Source: JBBDIM01 sp040880405 (GTDB taxonomy: Bacteria > Planctomycetota > Planctomycetia > Pirellulales > Pirellulaceae). From it: a stretch of 15,277 nt of DNA. Both the position numbers and the translations under genes were made by a program. This document shows positions 13,786 to 15,277 of the stretch, one piece after another (the stretch's first letter is position 1; each line of letters opens with the position of its first letter). The stretch is taken from contig JBBDIM010000164.1 in NCBI GenBank assembly GCA_040880405.1, positions 1 through 15,277 on the forward strand, read 5' to 3'. The notes under the pieces were generated by a model that was not told the DNA's origin, did no database searches, and saw nothing but the letters and a program-made list of their open reading frames with translations.

Positions 13786-14760
13786 TCAGCTTCCCACCAC
13801 TTCGCGGATGAACTCCACCTTCGGTTTGCCACCGAAACGGCCTGCCTTCGCGTTGAGATATTCGCTGACAAATCGCACCGGTTCTTTCTTCTCGGGAACG
13901 CGGAAATTGTCCCCTTTTAACAGGATAGGACGGTTGTCGGGCATTTCACCGAAGGCTCGATTACCGGCCACCAGACAAGGATACCATTGGCCTTTGCCCT
14001 CCTCGTCTTCCAGATAAAACTCCGCATAACTGGAGTTGGGGATCCACACGGTGCGCGTCGGAAATCCTTCGGCCCGGCAGAGCGCGATGAATAGCCCTGT
14101 CAGGTCCTCAAAGTCTCCCTTGCCTTCTCGCATTGCGGTCAAGGCGGTGGTGGGCTGCATCTTGGTGTACTCGACGTTTTCACGAACCCAATCGTAAATC
14201 GCCTCGATTCGCTCCCAATCGGTCTCCAAGTCGGCCGTGATCTTCTTGGCTTGTGAGCGAATCTCACCATGTCGGGCCTCAATGTAGGGGCTCATTCCCA
14301 TGTATCGCCGCATCGCGAGAGGAACTCGTCTTGGAACCGCCAAGCCGGATGTTTCCGCCGGTGGCTTGGCCGATCGTTTTTCCACTTCGAGTGTGATAAT
14401 TGCGGTGGCAACCTCACCCGGCCCCAAACGCGGAATGGACACCATCATCTGCTTGACGGTTCCTTCCAGCATCCGGTACTGAATTCGACCGACGTTGGGC
14501 GAAATATCTTCCTCGACAATCTTCACCGTTTGTTCAGGCCAATCCGCGGGAACGGGGATCGTCCCATAGATGTTGATGCTCTCACCCCGTTCGGCACTGA
14601 CACGCATGCCCACCTGGTACCGCGTGGTTTGCGCTTCTCCCAGGATCAAATCCCCTTCCGACTCGGGCGGCTGGATCTTTTCGAATTGGGCGAACAGGGG
14701 GGAAGCGAAGATTCCCAGGAGCAAAAAAAGCACGGGGATGGCGGCCCATCGGATCGACAT
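13786..14760 (-). CDS. Exported transglutaminase-fold pseudoenzyme (catalytic Cys and His lost)
   Basis: A 324-residue paralog of the next gene. A signal peptide covers about 1-24 (IPVLFLLLGIFASPLFA). A beta-rich region (about 40-130) and a transglutaminase-like core (about 170-280) follow in the same order. At the catalytic positions, GKGDFEDLTGLF has F217 instead of Cys, and IPNSSYAEFYL has S243 instead of His, so the usual thiol mechanism is impossible. The surrounding fold residues and the tail RPILLKGDNFRVP are well conserved, arguing for a kept structural or regulatory role rather than decay. ATG at 14760 is preferred over 14808 because it begins the signal peptide and has AGAAGG about 8 bases upstream. 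On the minus strand a TACAAT (14897-14902) could be its -10, with no good -35. It is first in a two-gene operon. Confidence 0.85.
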   Translation of the reverse strand: MSIRWAAIPVLFLLLGIFASPLFAQFEKIQPPESEGDLILGEAQTTRYQVGMRVSAERGESINIYGTIPVPADWPEQTVKIVEEDISPNVGRIQYRMLEGTVKQMMVSIPRLGPGEVATAIITLEVEKRSAKPPAETSGLAVPRRVPLAMRRYMGMSPYIEARHGEIRSQAKKITADLETDWERIEAIYDWVRENVEYTKMQPTTALTAMREGKGDFEDLTGLFIALCRAEGFPTRTVWIPNSSYAEFYLEDEEGKGQWYPCLVAGNRAFGEMPDNRPILLKGDNFRVPEKKEPVRFVSEYLNAKAGRFGGKPKVEFIREVVGS

Positions 14761-14932
14761 AACGACTACCTTCTCTCGGGTCGAGGTTGGCGTGTGGCGG
14801 GCGGACATGGCGGCTCATTAACTGCAGACCTTCCGCCGAATTTTCCAGACCCTCCGTGGAACGTGCGACAGGGTATCCGTTCTCACCTTTAGTTCTATTG
14901 TAGTCGCCAACTCGCTGCGCGGAGGTCATTTC

Positions 14933-15061
14933 ATGCGGCGACAGATGTTCCGCGAGTTGCCCCCGGCACGATTGAACCGGTCTTACCGCGGGTATCGACT
15001 GGGGCAGGCGGAAGAGCCGAGCCGCCATGAGAACGCGACGCCATCGGACGGGTCAAGTTGA
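14933..15061 (+). CDS. Possible small basic protein of 42 residues
   Basis: An ATG at 14933 follows a textbook GGAGGT (14921-14926) at 6 bases' spacing, the best ribosome binding site in the window. The frame runs 42 codons to TGA at 15059-15061. The product starts MRRQMFRELPP, is strongly basic in its first 24 residues (RLNRSYRGYRLGQ) and polar with acidic residues after that. It has no signal peptide, membrane segment or recognised domain. No plus-strand promoter is evident, and the region is otherwise non-coding. It could be a real small protein or a chance frame; the evidence is only the start context. Confidence 0.35.
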   Translation: MRRQMFRELPPARLNRSYRGYRLGQAEEPSRHENATPSDGSS

Positions 15062-15277
15062 GATTTTTGATCCCCTCCCTCGGGCCGTTCAATTGAGACT
15101 CTTTTACCCCTCGTCTGGTTTTTTCTTGGCCGCCCCTCGGCCAGGTGGTTTGCCCATTCGGGGGTCGTACATGTTGTGGTGTCGGGGCCATTTTCGGCCC
15201 TGTGATCGCTGTATCTTGTGAACCCCCGATTGGGGAAACGCGCGGCCAAGCGGCCGAGAATTTAAAAACCGCAGCCG
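15062..15277. other. Gene-free, hairpin-dense region at the right edge
   Basis: No convincing gene is seen on either strand apart from chance frames. Inverted repeats are dense: TGGCC/GGCCA (15127-15131, 15139-15143); a long-range pair described separately (15153-15234); GGGCC/GGCCC (15185-15189, 15196-15200); and CGGCC/GGCCG with loop AAGC (15243-15247, 15252-15256). Further left, 14761-14932 holds only the upstream region of the transglutaminase operon. The hairpins could belong to an untranslated leader, a small RNA, or the upstream region of a gene beyond the edge. Confidence 0.4.
15153..15234. repeat. Long-range inverted repeat with a competing local hairpin
   Basis: CCCA-T-TCGGGGGT (15153-15165) pairs with ACCCCCGA-T-TGGG (15222-15234), twelve pairs with one T-T mismatch, enclosing 56 bases that contain the GGGCC/GGCCC hairpin. 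The 3' strand can instead fold locally as CCCC-GATT-GGGG (15224-15227 with 15232-15235 or adjacent), so the two foldings exclude each other. No U-tract follows on either strand. Confidence 0.45.

Noticed and set aside
14582..15028. 148-codon minus-strand frame overlapping the transglutaminase pseudoenzyme
   Set aside because: It overlaps a well-supported gene in another frame, has no signal peptide or domain, and reads as low-information arginine/proline-rich sequence.

Overview
The window looks like chromosomal DNA from a planctomycete, probably a Pirellulales relative. This is an inference from gene content and style: exported NIPSNAP proteins, a TlpA-type thioredoxin lipoprotein, a paired transglutaminase locus, a two-TM-motif flippase-like protein, fairly GC-rich codons and weak or absent Shine-Dalgarno sites at many starts. 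I see no insertion sequence, phage gene, CRISPR array, rRNA or plasmid function; it reads as ordinary chromosome with a few unusual domain combinations.

Left part (1-2404). An exported right-handed beta-helix protein (+) converges, with only 6 bases between stop codons, on a multi-pass flippase-like membrane protein (-). A tRNA-Ala(GGC) gene follows, with a plausible promoter and a clear terminator.

Minus-strand cluster (2461-6390). Transcription order is tandem NIPSNAP protein, RimB-like retropepsin-fold protease, RimK-like glutamate ligase and an exported M14 zinc carboxypeptidase. RimB and RimK are known partners in ribosomal protein S6 glutamylation. The RimK here carries an extra C-terminal RCK_C (TrkA-C) ligand-binding domain, and the adjacent M14 enzyme resembles the cytosolic-carboxypeptidase branch that contains eukaryotic deglutamylases. 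This is the most interesting part of the window.

Plus-strand cluster (6687-12650). A beta-CASP metallo-beta-lactamase RNase-like protein overlaps a LOG-family protein by four bases. Next come a pteridine-reductase-like SDR, a large lipoprotein with a C-terminal TlpA thioredoxin domain, a strong intrinsic terminator, and an exported peroxiredoxin-like protein with a CPFC motif.

Right part (12651-15277). Two tandem transglutaminase-fold proteins (-) are encoded 4 bases apart. The second in order keeps the catalytic Cys and His; the first has lost both, so the pair is an enzyme plus a probable pseudoenzyme. The last ~500 bases hold no long gene, but contain a 42-codon reading frame behind a textbook Shine-Dalgarno site and a dense set of inverted repeats with mutually exclusive pairings.

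Several intergenic hairpins (after rimK, LOG, SDR and the peroxiredoxin gene) lack a U-tract and are listed separately from the two convincing intrinsic terminators.
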